The notes under the pieces are model-generated. The model ran no database searches. It had not been told where the DNA came from and worked only from the letters and a program-made list of their open reading frames with translations. The position numbers and the translations under genes are program-made. A stretch of 64,000 nt of DNA from contig CAKUFG010000005.1 of the NCBI GenBank assembly GCA_934647235.1, positions 43,283 through 107,282 on the forward strand, written 5' to 3'. Shown here one piece after another: positions 45,243 to 54,800 of this stretch. The stretch is from an uncultured Clostridia bacterium. Its GTDB lineage: Bacteria > Bacillota > Clostridia > Christensenellales > Aristaeellaceae. Numbering within the stretch: the stretch's first letter is position 1; the number at the start of each line of letters is the position of its first letter.

Positions 45243-45278
45243 GTGCCGGATATTCATAGCGACTGTGTCGGATTTTTC
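45243..45278 (+). promoter_or_regulatory. Direct-repeat operator shared with the 62 kb regulator gene
   Basis: GTGCCGGATATTCA (45243-45256) and GTGTCGGATTTTTC (45265-45278) are spaced 22 bases, as AraC-type regulators commonly require. The first copy is identical to one at 62148-62161. The repeats lie between the leftward kinase gene and the rightward CBM9-like operon; 50 bases separate the first copy from the kinase -10 box. A weaker copy, GTGCCAAATCTCAAC, lies near 45319, upstream of the rightward TACAAT (45354-45359). Confidence 0.65.
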
Positions 45279-45414
45279 CATCACGCCGTCTTATGCTGTT
45301 TTTTTGCAATCCCGCGTGCCAAATCTCAACGTGTACGGCGGCGCTTGACTTGCTACAATGCAGGTGAAATAAGCGGGGAACCCCCGCCTCTGCACAATCA
45401 AGGAGGAAACGACA

Positions 45415-46227
45415 ATGAAAAAAGCAATTGCCCTTGTATTGGCGCTGTGCCTGGCGCTGGGTCTTTCCGCTTCCGCGCTGGCGTATGCCGATCAGAACCT
45501 GCAGGCCCCCAGGGCGCAGAATGTGGTGATCGACGGCGACCTGAGCGAATGGGATACCGGCAAGTGCCTGCGTATCGACAGCCAGGGCCAGATCATCGAT
45601 CAGATCGAGCATTGGGACGGCGCGGCCGACTGCTCCATGGAAGCCTACGCCATGTGGGATGAAGAAAACCTGTACCTGGCCATGAAAATCTGGGACGACA
45701 CGCCGCTGGTGTATCGTGAGGGCTTCCCGCTGGACGAGCTGGACGCGGTCATTTTCTTCCTGTCCACCGATCCGCAGGCCGATCCTGACCGCACCGCCTA
45801 TACCGCCACCGACTGGCGCATCGTGCAGAGCGCCTACGGCTATAAGGGCGAGTATGAGTTTTTCAATTATATTGACCGCGAGATGATCGCCGACAAGCAG
45901 GGCTGGGAAACCCAGGGCGAATACGGCGACGAGCTTGTATTTGACGATTACGAGGCAGCCATCGCCGCCATCGACGGCGGCATCGTGTGGGAGAGCAAAA
46001 TCCCCCTGCATAACCTGAGCAACGAAAGCATCGCCCAGCTGGTTCCCGCCGCAGGCATGACCATCGGCTTTGATTTTTCCATTCTGGATGTTGATCTGCC
46101 CTGCCCCGGCATTCACAGCCTGCGCATGCAGTATTCCGCCAATCTGGACGGCCGCGACCGCAAGCCGGAAATGCACAACGCAGACGCCAACCCCAGCCTG
46201 TGGGCGACGCTGACCTTTGTGGACTGA
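45415..46227 (+). CDS. Secreted CBM9-like domain protein
   Basis: The 270-residue protein has a signal peptide (ALVLALCLALGLSASALA) and one CBM9/DOMON-like beta-sandwich: NVVIDGDLSEWDTGK at the start, AYAMWDEENLYLAMKIWDD near residue 80-98, LDELDAVIFFLSTD, and MTIGFDFSILDVD near the end. In such modules the Asp-Gly-x-Leu-x-Glu-Trp opening and the Trp-Asp-x-x-x-Leu-Tyr strand are hallmarks of sugar-end binding. GGAGG precedes the ATG. It leads the transport operon and resembles the gene entering the right edge at 63841. Confidence 0.85.
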   Translation: MKKAIALVLALCLALGLSASALAYADQNLQAPRAQNVVIDGDLSEWDTGKCLRIDSQGQIIDQIEHWDGAADCSMEAYAMWDEENLYLAMKIWDDTPLVYREGFPLDELDAVIFFLSTDPQADPDRTAYTATDWRIVQSAYGYKGEYEFFNYIDREMIADKQGWETQGEYGDELVFDDYEAAIAAIDGGIVWESKIPLHNLSNESIAQLVPAAGMTIGFDFSILDVDLPCPGIHSLRMQYSANLDGRDRKPEMHNADANPSLWATLTFVD

Positions 46228-46244
46228 CGAAAGGGTGAGCGATA

Positions 46245-47609
46245 ATGAAGCTGAAAAGAATCGCGGCGCTGCTGACGGCGGGCCTGCTGACCCTGAGCTG
46301 CACAGCCGCCCTGGCCGCAAAAAAGAATGAAAAGAAGGATGCGGACGCCATGGACGTTCCCGCCATCCTGCAGGCCACGGATGAAAAGGGTACCGTCAAC
46401 GTATATCACTGGTGGACGGCGGGCGGCGAAAAGGACGCCATTGAAAGCGTGGTAAAGGGCTTTTCCGATACCTATACCAAGGTCAAGGCCAAATCCAACG
46501 CCATCCCCGGCGGCGCAGGCGGCGCTATGGTCATGAAGGTCAAGGTGCTGCAGCAGGCAGGCAAAAGCCCCGAGGCCTTCCAGGCCCACCCCGGCCAGGA
46601 AATTGAACCGTACCTGAACAGCAATATGCTGCTGAACCTGGACAAGGTGTGGGAATACGGCCAGCTCAGCCAGCGCGCGCTGCCCGGCCTGGAAACGCTG
46701 TGCACCGCTTCGGACGGCAGCAAGTATATCGTGCCCATCGGCATTCACAAAACCAACGTGATCTTCTACAACATCCACGTGTTTGAAAAGTACGGCGTGG
46801 CCATCCCCGATCATCAGAATATTACGTGGGACGAGTTCTGGGCCATCTGCGAGGAGCTGGCCGCCAAAATGCCCGACGGCGAATACCCGCTGGATCTGGG
46901 CGACCGCAAGGGCTGGCCCGCCTGCCAGGTATTTGAAAACATCCTGATGGGCACCGATCCCAAGCTCTATCAGGATTTCATCAACGGCTCCTATGATCTG
47001 GAGGCCATCACCGGCGTACTGTCCACCTATGCCCGCCTGATGGAGTATGTAGCCCCCGACCACAGCAGCCGCGACTGGTACGAGGCCTCCGGCCAGGTGG
47101 TCGCAGGCGCCTACGCCATGCAGATCATGGGCGCATGGATGCAGCCGCTGATGACCAGCATGGGTCAGGAATACAGCAAGGATTACGGCGTGTTCACCTT
47201 CCCCGGCACGGACGGCTGGTTCGGCATGTGCGTTGACGGCTTTGTGGTCAGCAACGACAGCGCCGATGTGGAGGCGGGCCTCAAATGGGCCTACAACGTA
47301 ACCACCAGCGGCGTGCAGACGGCCTTCTCCGCGCTCAAGGAAAGCATTTCGCCCTACAGCGATACCCCCGATGAAACCTACTGTCCCCTGACGCTGGCCT
47401 TCAAAAACGAGCTGACCAGCGAAAGCACCCGCGTTTATCCCAGCTTTACGCACGGCACGGCGCTGCCTTGGGCGGCTTCCACCAGCCTGCAGACCCAGAT
47501 TCAGGAGTTCGCTACCTCCAGCGATCATAACCCCGAATTCTTTGCCAAAAAGATTGTGGATATCATGAAAGAATCCAGTGTGAAAGGAGCATGGAACCTT
47601 GTTGACTAA
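46245..47609 (+). CDS. CUT1 sugar-binding lipoprotein or secreted protein
   Basis: The 454-residue protein has a leader (LLTAGLLTLSCTAALAA) with a cysteine that does not form a good lipobox, so it may be cleaved rather than lipid-modified. The mature part is a family 1 solute-binding fold: VNVYHWWTAGGEKDAIESV, PEAFQAHPGQEIEPYL, SKYIVPIGIHKTNVIFYN, GKYGVAIPDH-like EKYGVAIPDHQNITWDEFW and AYAMQIMGAWMQPLMT. It resembles glucose or oligosaccharide binding proteins of CUT1 importers. The following GH3 gene starts inside its last codons (11-base overlap), coupling a binding protein to a secreted glycosidase. Confidence 0.9.
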   Translation: MKLKRIAALLTAGLLTLSCTAALAAKKNEKKDADAMDVPAILQATDEKGTVNVYHWWTAGGEKDAIESVVKGFSDTYTKVKAKSNAIPGGAGGAMVMKVKVLQQAGKSPEAFQAHPGQEIEPYLNSNMLLNLDKVWEYGQLSQRALPGLETLCTASDGSKYIVPIGIHKTNVIFYNIHVFEKYGVAIPDHQNITWDEFWAICEELAAKMPDGEYPLDLGDRKGWPACQVFENILMGTDPKLYQDFINGSYDLEAITGVLSTYARLMEYVAPDHSSRDWYEASGQVVAGAYAMQIMGAWMQPLMTSMGQEYSKDYGVFTFPGTDGWFGMCVDGFVVSNDSADVEAGLKWAYNVTTSGVQTAFSALKESISPYSDTPDETYCPLTLAFKNELTSESTRVYPSFTHGTALPWAASTSLQTQIQEFATSSDHNPEFFAKKIVDIMKESSVKGAWNLVD

Positions 47610-49581
47610 AGATTTGCTCAGGCGCGGCGCATCCCTGCTGGCGGCGCTTGCCATGGCGGGCACCCTGTCCCCCCGCGCCCTGGCCGAAAGCGCAAAGCTG
47701 GAACAGCCGGCGCTGAACCCCAGGGTAAAAACGCTGATCGAAGCCGACGGCTATCAGTTTATCGATCTGAACGGCAACGGCGCACTGGACGCCTACGAGG
47801 ACTGGCGGCTGGACGCGGATACCCGCGCGGCCGACCTGGTATCGCAGATGACCGTGCGCGAGAAGATCGCCCAGATGCAGCACCCCACCTATCTGCCCCG
47901 TTCGGACGGCAAAATTGCGCCGTATCTGAAAAAATACTGCTCCGATTACGGCATCGGCATGCTGCTGATCCGCGAGCTGAGCAGCGTGCAGACCGCCGCT
48001 GAAACCATGAACACCGTGCAGGAATATGCCGAGGCCAGCCGTCTGGGCGTGCCTGTGCTGGTATCCATGGACTCCGTACACGGCCTGTCCTATGTTTCGG
48101 GCGCAACCGTTACGGGCCACAACCTGGCGCTGGCAGCCACGCGCGATGAAGACCTGGTCACGCGCCTGGCTGAAATCGCCCGGGACGAGCACATCGCCAT
48201 CGGCGTGCGCATGACGCTGTCCCCTGAATCCGATATCGCCTCCGAGCCGCGCTGGGGCCGTGTGATGGAAACCTTCGGCGAGGATCCCGACCTGGTAACG
48301 CAGATGGTCCGCGCGCAGATCGTCGCCTTCCAGAACGGCGAGGACGGTTTGAATTCTGAGGGCATCGTGGCCTGCATCAAGCATTTTCCCGGCGCGGGCC
48401 CGCAGATGGACGGCAAGGACACCTCGCCCATCGTATCGGATGAAGAAACGCTGCAGATTCACCTGAAGCCCTACTACGCGGCCATCGAGGCGAATGTGGG
48501 CAGCGTAATGCCCTATTACTCCGTGCCCCTGGCGCTGGATATGGAAAACAGCGCCATCGGCTCCAAGGCCGCGCTGCAGGATCTGCTGCGCGAGCAGATG
48601 GGCTTTGAGGGCATCATCCAGACCGACTGGGGCATGATCTGGGCCATCCAGGAGGGCCTGGGCACCATGACCGGCGAGGAGGTATCCGATGAGGAAGCCA
48701 TCATCATCGGCGTTACCCAGAGCCGCGTGGACGGCATTGGCGGCGAGTCCATCCGTCTGATCGACCAGATGGAGGAAATGACCGCGGAGGGCAAGATTGA
48801 CGAAGCGATCCTGACCGCCGCCGCCACCCGCATCATAAAGGCCAAGTTCCAGCTGGGCGTATTTGAAAACCCCTACTGCGACGTGGATTACGCCGTATCC
48901 TTCGTGGGCAACGAGGAGCACACCCAGGTAAACCTGGAGGCCGCCAGAAAGGCCATGACCCTGCTCAAGAACGACGGCGCGCTGCCCCTGACCGCCAACG
49001 CCGGCCAGAAAATTCTGGTTTGCGGCCCCCGCGCGGGCGATATGATGAGCCTGGTGGGCGGCTGGTCCTCCGAGCAGGAGGGTCTGACCATCGCCGCCGC
49101 CATCGCGCAGTATGCCGGTGAAAACGATACCGTCACCTACATTGCCGACGACGTGGCGGCCATTACCGAGGCCGCCAAGGACGCCGACGTGGTGATCGTA
49201 TCCGTAGGCGAGCCCAGCTATCAGCACGATCCGCCGTGGGGCTACGATACGCTGGAGATCACCGCCTCCCAGCAGGAAATCCTGGAGGCCGTGAAGGCCA
49301 GCACCAGCGGGCAGATCATCACCGTCGTAACCGGCGGCCGCCCCTACATCCTGACCTGGTGCGATGAAAACACCAACGCTGTATTGGAAGCCTATTATCC
49401 CGGCCAGCAGGGCGGCGTCGCCATTGCTGAAACGCTGTTTGGCCTCAACAATCCCACTGGCAAAACCCCCATGCAGTTCCCCAGGGATATGGACTCCGTA
49501 AACGATCAAGCTGGCGACGTCTCCTTCGATCTGGAGAACCCGCTGTACGACTATGGCTGGGGCCTGAGCTACGGCCAATAA
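47599..49581 (+). CDS. Secreted glycoside hydrolase family 3 enzyme (1)
   Basis: The 660-residue protein has a signal peptide (LLAALAMAGTLSPRALA) and a short acidic calcium-loop-like segment (DLNGNGALDAYEDW, residues 53-66) before the GH3 barrel. The barrel shows VSMDSVHGLSYVSGATV, SEPRWGRVMETFGEDPDLV, KHFPGAG and the nucleophile Asp in QTDWGM near residue 342. The second domain follows (LVCGPRAGDMMSLVGGWSSE). Family members remove terminal sugars. The TTG start overlaps the binding-protein gene; AGGAG lies about nine bases ahead. The enzyme probably trims glycans at the surface for the transporter encoded around it. Confidence 0.92.
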   Translation: MLTKDLLRRGASLLAALAMAGTLSPRALAESAKLEQPALNPRVKTLIEADGYQFIDLNGNGALDAYEDWRLDADTRAADLVSQMTVREKIAQMQHPTYLPRSDGKIAPYLKKYCSDYGIGMLLIRELSSVQTAAETMNTVQEYAEASRLGVPVLVSMDSVHGLSYVSGATVTGHNLALAATRDEDLVTRLAEIARDEHIAIGVRMTLSPESDIASEPRWGRVMETFGEDPDLVTQMVRAQIVAFQNGEDGLNSEGIVACIKHFPGAGPQMDGKDTSPIVSDEETLQIHLKPYYAAIEANVGSVMPYYSVPLALDMENSAIGSKAALQDLLREQMGFEGIIQTDWGMIWAIQEGLGTMTGEEVSDEEAIIIGVTQSRVDGIGGESIRLIDQMEEMTAEGKIDEAILTAAATRIIKAKFQLGVFENPYCDVDYAVSFVGNEEHTQVNLEAARKAMTLLKNDGALPLTANAGQKILVCGPRAGDMMSLVGGWSSEQEGLTIAAAIAQYAGENDTVTYIADDVAAITEAAKDADVVIVSVGEPSYQHDPPWGYDTLEITASQQEILEAVKASTSGQIITVVTGGRPYILTWCDENTNAVLEAYYPGQQGGVAIAETLFGLNNPTGKTPMQFPRDMDSVNDQAGDVSFDLENPLYDYGWGLSYGQ

Positions 49582-49591
49582 TAGGCAGGAG

Positions 49592-49626
49592 ACGGGACGG
49601 GCAAAATCCTGCCCGCCCCGTTTTCT
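49592..49626 (+). terminator. Internal terminator-like hairpin before the permease genes
   Basis: A 12-bp stem with one mismatch (49592-49603 with 49610-49621) is followed by TTTTCT, directly after the GH3 stop. It should lower permease transcription relative to the binding protein and glycosidase. Confidence 0.65.
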
Positions 49627-49653
49627 CCAAATAACAGAATGAGGGTACTGCCT

Positions 49654-50685
49654 ATGTTTCAGGATTTCTTGGATAACCTTGTCTACATGACCTTTGAGGA
49701 TCGCGGCGGCTTCTGGCTGACCTGCGCCATCGTGCTGGCCGTGATCCTGATCTATCAGCTGCTGCTGCGCTTTGCGCCCAGGGCCGTCGCCCCGGTGCAC
49801 AAGTTTCTGAGCCGGCACCCGCTGATCTGGATCTGCATCCCCGCCGCGCTGCTGATCTACTTTGTATACGTATCCCTGGGCTGGAACCTGTGGGTATCCG
49901 TATCCGACTGGCAGGCGGGCGAGCTGGAAGCCAGCTACGGCTGGGGCGGCTTTGGCAACTATGCCAAGATGTTTGGCAGCGCCAATTTCTGGCCCGCGCT
50001 GAAAAACACGCTGCTGCTGTTCTGCCTGATTCCCCTTTGCCTGCTGCTGGGCCTGGGGCTCGCGCTGATTATGGATCAGGGGCTGCGGGGCACGGCGGTG
50101 TTCCGCACGCTGATCCTGCTGCCCTTCGCGCTTTCCTTTGTGGTAACGGGCACGGTATGGGCCTATATGTATCGTCCCACCGGCGGCGTGCTCAACAGCT
50201 TTCTGAGCATGCTGGGCGTAAACGTGTCGGCGGCCATGAAGGACGGCCATCTCATGTGGGCCTCCAGCAGCCGCACCATCATGCTCTCCATCATCATCGC
50301 AATGGTATGGCAGTTTTCCGGCTATGTGGCCGTGATCTTTCTGGCGGCCATCAAAAACGTGCCGGTCAACGTCATCAACGCCGCCAAGCTGGACGGCGCG
50401 TACATGCCGCGCATTTACTGGCGGCTGATCATCCCCCAGCTCAAGGGCGCCGCAGGCAGCTGCATCACCATCCTGGCCATGTACGCGCTGCGCTCCTTCG
50501 ATTTTATCGTATCGCTGGTTGGCTACACCACCTCCTCCGCCTGGACGCTGCCCATCTGGATGTACAACGAGGCCTTCCAGAGCAATAACTTTGCCTACTC
50601 TGCGGCGATCAGCTGCTTCCTGCTGGCGCTGGTGCTGGCGCTGATTCTGCCGCTGACCTATTGGACCAACAGGAGGAAAGCATGA
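49654..50685 (+). CDS. CUT1 sugar permease, first subunit (MalF-like)
   Basis: The 343-residue membrane protein has an extra N-terminal hydrophobic segment (GFWLTCAIVLAVILIYQLLL) before the six-helix permease core that starts near residue 60 (LIWICIPAALLIYFVYVSLG). The EAA loop is visible as AAKLDGAYMPRIYWRLIIPQ near residue 247-266. The start at 49654 is preferred because GAGGG precedes it at eight bases; an ATG 15 bases earlier lacks a site. It pairs with the second permease, whose start overlaps by four bases. Confidence 0.9.
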   Translation: MFQDFLDNLVYMTFEDRGGFWLTCAIVLAVILIYQLLLRFAPRAVAPVHKFLSRHPLIWICIPAALLIYFVYVSLGWNLWVSVSDWQAGELEASYGWGGFGNYAKMFGSANFWPALKNTLLLFCLIPLCLLLGLGLALIMDQGLRGTAVFRTLILLPFALSFVVTGTVWAYMYRPTGGVLNSFLSMLGVNVSAAMKDGHLMWASSSRTIMLSIIIAMVWQFSGYVAVIFLAAIKNVPVNVINAAKLDGAYMPRIYWRLIIPQLKGAAGSCITILAMYALRSFDFIVSLVGYTTSSAWTLPIWMYNEAFQSNNFAYSAAISCFLLALVLALILPLTYWTNRRKA

Positions 50686-51578
50686 TGCAAACCAACGCAG
50701 GCATCCAACGCAGCAAGGCGGGCCAGCAGGCGCAGACCATCCGCATCAAGCCCCGCTGGCATATGACGGCGCTGCATATTGCGTATTATCTGATCATGGC
50801 CGCCTTTCTGATCTTTTACATGCTGCCCTTCTGGGGCACGGTAATGACCAGCTTCAAAACCAACAGCGAGGTCATGACCTCCACCCCCATCACCCCGCCC
50901 ACCCGCTGGACGCTGGAGGGCTATGCCAGCGCCATGGAGGAGCTGGGCATGCCGCTGATGACCTCGCTGGTGGTTACGCTCTTCGGCGCGGCAGGCTCGG
51001 TATTTCTGGGCTCCATCTGCGCCTACGCGCTGAGCAAATGGAAATTCCGCCTGAACAACGTGTTCTTTATCGCCCTGGTAGCAGCCACCTACCTGCCCTT
51101 CCAGGCGATCCTGATCCCCCTGCTTCAAACCATCAACCGCCTGAACCTGTACGATAACGTATGGGGTCTGGTACTGGTGCACGCAGTGTTCGGCATGCCC
51201 ATGTGCACGGTAATGATGCGCGGCTATTACGCCGACGTGCCCGACGCGCTGATCCGCCAGGCCATGATCGACGGCAACGGCATGTGGCAGATCTACCGCA
51301 AGATCGTCGTGCCCAACACCATGATCGCCACCATTACCACCTTCGTGTTTCAGTGCACCTCCATCTGGAACGAAATGCTCTTCGCCCTGGTACTGGGCGG
51401 ATATGATTCCAAGCCCGCCACCATCGCCCTCAACGAGCTGGCCGGCACCATGGCTGCGGAGTTCAACGTGCAGATGGCCGGCTCGCTGATTCTGGCGCTG
51501 CCGGTGCTGGTGCTGTATATCTTCATGGGTAAATACTTGATCAGCGGCCAGATGAGCGGCGCTGTGACCGCCTCGTAA
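50682..51578 (+). CDS. CUT1 sugar permease, second subunit (MalG-like)
   Basis: The 298-residue protein has six membrane helices, a first large loop (FKTNSEVMTSTPITPPTRWT), and the EAA loop AMIDGNGMWQIYRKIVVPNT near residue 200. It ends in GKYLISGQMSGAVTAS, close to the Lys-Tyr-x-x-x-Gly-x-x-x-Gly-Ala/Ser-Val-Lys ending of MalG-type subunits. AGGAGG precedes the ATG, which overlaps the previous stop. Together with the first permease and the ATPase at 53.6 kb it forms a complete importer. Confidence 0.93.
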   Translation: MMQTNAGIQRSKAGQQAQTIRIKPRWHMTALHIAYYLIMAAFLIFYMLPFWGTVMTSFKTNSEVMTSTPITPPTRWTLEGYASAMEELGMPLMTSLVVTLFGAAGSVFLGSICAYALSKWKFRLNNVFFIALVAATYLPFQAILIPLLQTINRLNLYDNVWGLVLVHAVFGMPMCTVMMRGYYADVPDALIRQAMIDGNGMWQIYRKIVVPNTMIATITTFVFQCTSIWNEMLFALVLGGYDSKPATIALNELAGTMAAEFNVQMAGSLILALPVLVLYIFMGKYLISGQMSGAVTAS

Positions 51579-51599
51579 GGCTGAAAGGAGAAAACGCAA

Positions 51600-53552
51600 A
51601 TGAAGGCATTCAAACGCATCGCTTCTCTGGCGCTGGCAGCCATGCTGGGGTTGAGCGCCCTGCCCGTGCGCGCGGAGAGCGCGCTGACCCAGCCTGTGCT
51701 GGCCGCCCGCGTAAAGGATATTATCGAGGCGGACGGCTATCAGTTCAAGGATCTCAACGACAACGGCCAGCTGGATCCCTATGAGGACTGGCGGTTCAGC
51801 CCGCAGGAGCGCGCCGAAAACCTGCTTTCCCTGATGACCGCCAGCCAGAAGGCCGCCCAGATGGTGCATCTGACGCTGGTAACAAAAAAGGACAGCTGGT
51901 TCGCCAAGGATAACGTGGGCTTCGCGCTGGTATACGAGTATATCTTCGATACCGCCGAAGCGGACGCCGAGGAGGATGAGGACGAGGAAGCGGAAGACGG
52001 CGAAGCGCAGGCCGTCGGCAGCGCCCGCAACGCCGCCCGGCTGACCAACGAGATCCAGGAGCTGTCCGAAAGCGCCGAGCTGGGCATTCCCATCATTTTC
52101 TCCATGGATACGGAAGCAGGCGCCGCCTTTGTAAAGGACGCGACCTTCCTGCCCGATGAAATCAACCTGGGCGCGGCCAACGATCCGGAGCTGACCGAAA
52201 AATACTATCAGGTGCTCAAGGAAGAGCTAGCAGCCATGGGCGTGCGCATGGCGCTGTCCCCGGACGCGGACCTGATCACCGATCCCCGCTGGGGCCGCAA
52301 CCAGGAGTGCTACTCCGAGGATACCCAGGTGGTGCAGAAGCTGATTGCCGTCGCCGTGCGCACGCTGCAGGGCGGCAGCACACTGACGCAGGATTCCATC
52401 ATGGCCACCGTAAAGCACTTCCCCGGCGCGGGCGCGCAGACCAACGGCGTGGACGGCACCCCGCTGACTATCGGCGAGGATTCCCTCGCGCTGCATCTGG
52501 CGGGCTTTCAGGCCGCTATCGACGCGGGCGCGGCGGCGGTCATGCCCTACGGCTACTCTACCGTGCCCTATCTGGGCGGCGACGCCGTGGATAATTCCGC
52601 CGATCAAAGCGCGGCGGTCATGACCGATCTGCTGCGCGGGACGATGGGCTATACCGGCATCATCCAGACCGACTGGGGCCTGAACTTTTCCGGCGCCGCC
52701 AACGCGGGCGCGGACGTTCTGGGCGGCGCGGGCGTGCGCTCTACCCGGCAGCTGGTGGACGAGGTGGATGAGGAGCGGCTGACCGACGCCTGCCGCCGCA
52801 TCCTGATTGCCAAGTTTGAGCTGGGGCTGTTTGAAAACCCCTATGTAGACGAAGAAAAGGCGGAGGAGACCATCGGCAGCGCCGCGCATCTGGAAATCGC
52901 CAGGGAAGCAGCCGCCAGGTCCTTTACGCTGGTCAAGTATGAAAACGCCGCGTCTCTGTCCGGGCAAAGCTTCATCGTAGCCGGCTCGCTGGCCAATGAT
53001 GTGCGCTGTCTCAATAGCGGCTGGACGGCCAAGGAGCCGGTGGAAATCAAGGGCACGACGATCCTGGAGGCCCTGCAGTCCAAGGCGGGCGCGGACAACG
53101 TAACCTATATTGAAAGCGCTGCGGACGTTCCCGCCGATCTGACGGGCGTAACCGCCGTGGTGGTCGTGGGCGAAAAGAGCGGCACGCACGAGCCTGCCTG
53201 GGGCTCGGCGACGCTGGAATTTCCCGAGGAGCAGCTTGCGCTCCTCAACGCGCTGGACAGCGCGGGCGCAAACGTGGTCGCCGTGGTGATCATGAACCGC
53301 GCCTACGTGCTTACCCCTGTGGCGCAGGCGGCGGACAGCGTGCTGATTGCCTATCGTCCCGGCGTAACCAACGGCGCGCAGGCGCTGGCTGATACGCTGT
53401 TTGGCGAAAACCCCGTCACGGGCAAACTGCCCTTCCAGATTCCGGCCAGCATGGAGCAGGTGCTCGCGCAGCGGGAGGATATGCCCAAGGATATCGAAAA
53501 CCCGCTGTATGAATATGGCTTCGGCATCGAAACGGAAGGCTTCGGGAGGTAA
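51600..53552 (+). CDS. Secreted glycoside hydrolase family 3 enzyme (2)
   Basis: The 650-residue protein has a signal peptide (IASLALAAMLGLSALPVRA) and the same layout as the GH3 at 47.6 kb: VKDIIEADGYQFKDLNDNGQ with the acidic loop DLNDNGQLDPYEDW, barrel motifs FSMDTEAGAAFVKD, TDPRWGRNQECYSEDTQVV and KHFPGAG, and the nucleophile Asp in QTDWGL near residue 356. An acidic insertion of about 20 residues (around AEEDEDEEAEDGEAQ) lies near residue 125, absent from its neighbour. The catalytic signature VHG of the first copy is replaced by Thr-Glu-Ala-Gly here, so specificity probably differs. It is secreted with the transporter genes on both sides. Confidence 0.9.
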   Translation: MKAFKRIASLALAAMLGLSALPVRAESALTQPVLAARVKDIIEADGYQFKDLNDNGQLDPYEDWRFSPQERAENLLSLMTASQKAAQMVHLTLVTKKDSWFAKDNVGFALVYEYIFDTAEADAEEDEDEEAEDGEAQAVGSARNAARLTNEIQELSESAELGIPIIFSMDTEAGAAFVKDATFLPDEINLGAANDPELTEKYYQVLKEELAAMGVRMALSPDADLITDPRWGRNQECYSEDTQVVQKLIAVAVRTLQGGSTLTQDSIMATVKHFPGAGAQTNGVDGTPLTIGEDSLALHLAGFQAAIDAGAAAVMPYGYSTVPYLGGDAVDNSADQSAAVMTDLLRGTMGYTGIIQTDWGLNFSGAANAGADVLGGAGVRSTRQLVDEVDEERLTDACRRILIAKFELGLFENPYVDEEKAEETIGSAAHLEIAREAAARSFTLVKYENAASLSGQSFIVAGSLANDVRCLNSGWTAKEPVEIKGTTILEALQSKAGADNVTYIESAADVPADLTGVTAVVVVGEKSGTHEPAWGSATLEFPEEQLALLNALDSAGANVVAVVIMNRAYVLTPVAQAADSVLIAYRPGVTNGAQALADTLFGENPVTGKLPFQIPASMEQVLAQREDMPKDIENPLYEYGFGIETEGFGR

Positions 53553-53556
53553 GAGC

Positions 53557-54678
53557 ATGGCTGCTATTTCAATCAAGGATCTGAGCGTAAGCTATAACAA
53601 GGGCAAATCCTTTGTGCTGGATAAGCTGAGCCTGGAAATCAAGGACGGCGAATTCTGCGTGTTTCTGGGCCCCTCCGGCTGCGGCAAATCCACAGCCATG
53701 CACTGCATCGCGGGCCTTCTGCACCCCGTCGGCGGCGAAATCCGCTTCGGTGAGGATGTGATGACCAGCGCGGCCGGCAAGGGTAAGGATAAAACCTTTG
53801 TGCCGCCGCAGGAGCGCAATATCGCCATGGTGTTTCAGGAATACGCCCTGTACCCCAACATGACGGTACGGGAGAACATGTCCTTCGCCCTGAAAACCAA
53901 AAAGGCCCCCAAGGAGGAAATTGACAAGCGCGTCAGCTACATGGCCAGGATGCTGTCCATTGAAAGCCTGCTGGAGCGCCGCCCGGCCGAGCTTTCCGGC
54001 GGCCAGCGGCAGCGCGTGGCGCTGGGCCGCGCCCTGGTGCGCGATCCGCAGGTATTTCTGCTGGACGAGCCGCTGGGCAACCTGGACGCCAAGCTGCGCG
54101 ATCAGGTGCGCTATGAATTAAAAAAGATTCAGGAGCAGCTGGGCATCACCACCATTTACGTCACCCATGATCAGACGGAGGCCATGACCATGGCCGACCA
54201 CATCGTGCTGATGAAGGACGGCCATATCATGCAGCAGGGCACGCCAAACGATCTGTACGATCACCCGGCCAACGAGTTTGTGGCGGGCTTTCTGGGCACA
54301 CCGCAGATCAACCTGTTTTCCTGCGGCGTCAAGCAGGAAAACGGCAGCCTGATCCTGGACGCGGGGGCCTTCCGCCTGCACGCGCCCGAAAGCGTGCGCG
54401 AGGCGCTGACCCCCTATGCCGGCAGGAAGGTCGATCTGGGCGTTCGCCCCTCGGACTTTGAACTGGCCAGGGAGGGCGTAAACGGCATTGCCGCGCATGT
54501 GGATTCCATCGAGCCGCTGGGCGACGCCTACCTGATTTATGTGCACATCGGCGAAAAAGTGGTGGTGTTCAAGTATACCGGCGAAACCGCTCCCACCGAA
54601 AAAGAGCTGCTGCTTACCCCCAACCGCGCCAAGCTGCACCTGTTTGACCCTGAAACGCAAAACCGCATCAACCTGTAA
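53557..54678 (+). CDS. Sugar ABC transporter ATPase (MsmK/UgpC type)
   Basis: The 373-residue protein carries Walker A (GPSGCGKST near residue 39), the Q loop (VFQEYALYPNMTVRENMSF), the signature LSGGQRQRVALGRALV near 146, Walker B (VFLLDEPLGNLDAKL near 167) and the switch His (YVTHDQTEAMTMADH). The C-terminal OB-type regulatory domain runs from about residue 240 (LGVRPSDFELAREGV), as in MalK and MsmK. The ATG at 53557 follows GGGAGG and begins at the ATPase core. It closes the transporter operon, and could also energise the other CUT1 importer in the window. Confidence 0.95.
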   Translation: MAAISIKDLSVSYNKGKSFVLDKLSLEIKDGEFCVFLGPSGCGKSTAMHCIAGLLHPVGGEIRFGEDVMTSAAGKGKDKTFVPPQERNIAMVFQEYALYPNMTVRENMSFALKTKKAPKEEIDKRVSYMARMLSIESLLERRPAELSGGQRQRVALGRALVRDPQVFLLDEPLGNLDAKLRDQVRYELKKIQEQLGITTIYVTHDQTEAMTMADHIVLMKDGHIMQQGTPNDLYDHPANEFVAGFLGTPQINLFSCGVKQENGSLILDAGAFRLHAPESVREALTPYAGRKVDLGVRPSDFELAREGVNGIAAHVDSIEPLGDAYLIYVHIGEKVVVFKYTGETAPTEKELLLTPNRAKLHLFDPETQNRINL

Positions 54679-54686
54679 AAAGCCCT

Positions 54687-54727
54687 CCGGGGGAGAAGCG
54701 CGCGCTTCTCCTCCGGGATGCCTTTTC
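54687..54727 (+). terminator. Terminator between transporter and Dlt-like genes
   Basis: An almost perfect 15-bp stem spans 54687-54716 and is followed by TTTT at 54723-54726. A smaller GGGGC/GCCCC hairpin lies at about 54737-54750. No clear promoter is seen before the carrier-protein gene at 54801, so the following genes probably depend on read-through or an unrecognised promoter. Confidence 0.6.
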
Positions 54728-54800
54728 CAGAGGGACGGGGCCTTCGCCCCTGCGGAAAGGACATGCCGCAATACAGAGGACAACGAAAGGAGCAACCGCG

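Noticed and set aside
47563..50250. An 895-codon open frame on the minus strand
   Set aside because: It lies opposite a GH3 gene and a permease gene that have clear motifs. It is His-, Gly- and Gln-rich with no leader or domain; GC-rich codons often leave the opposite frame open.
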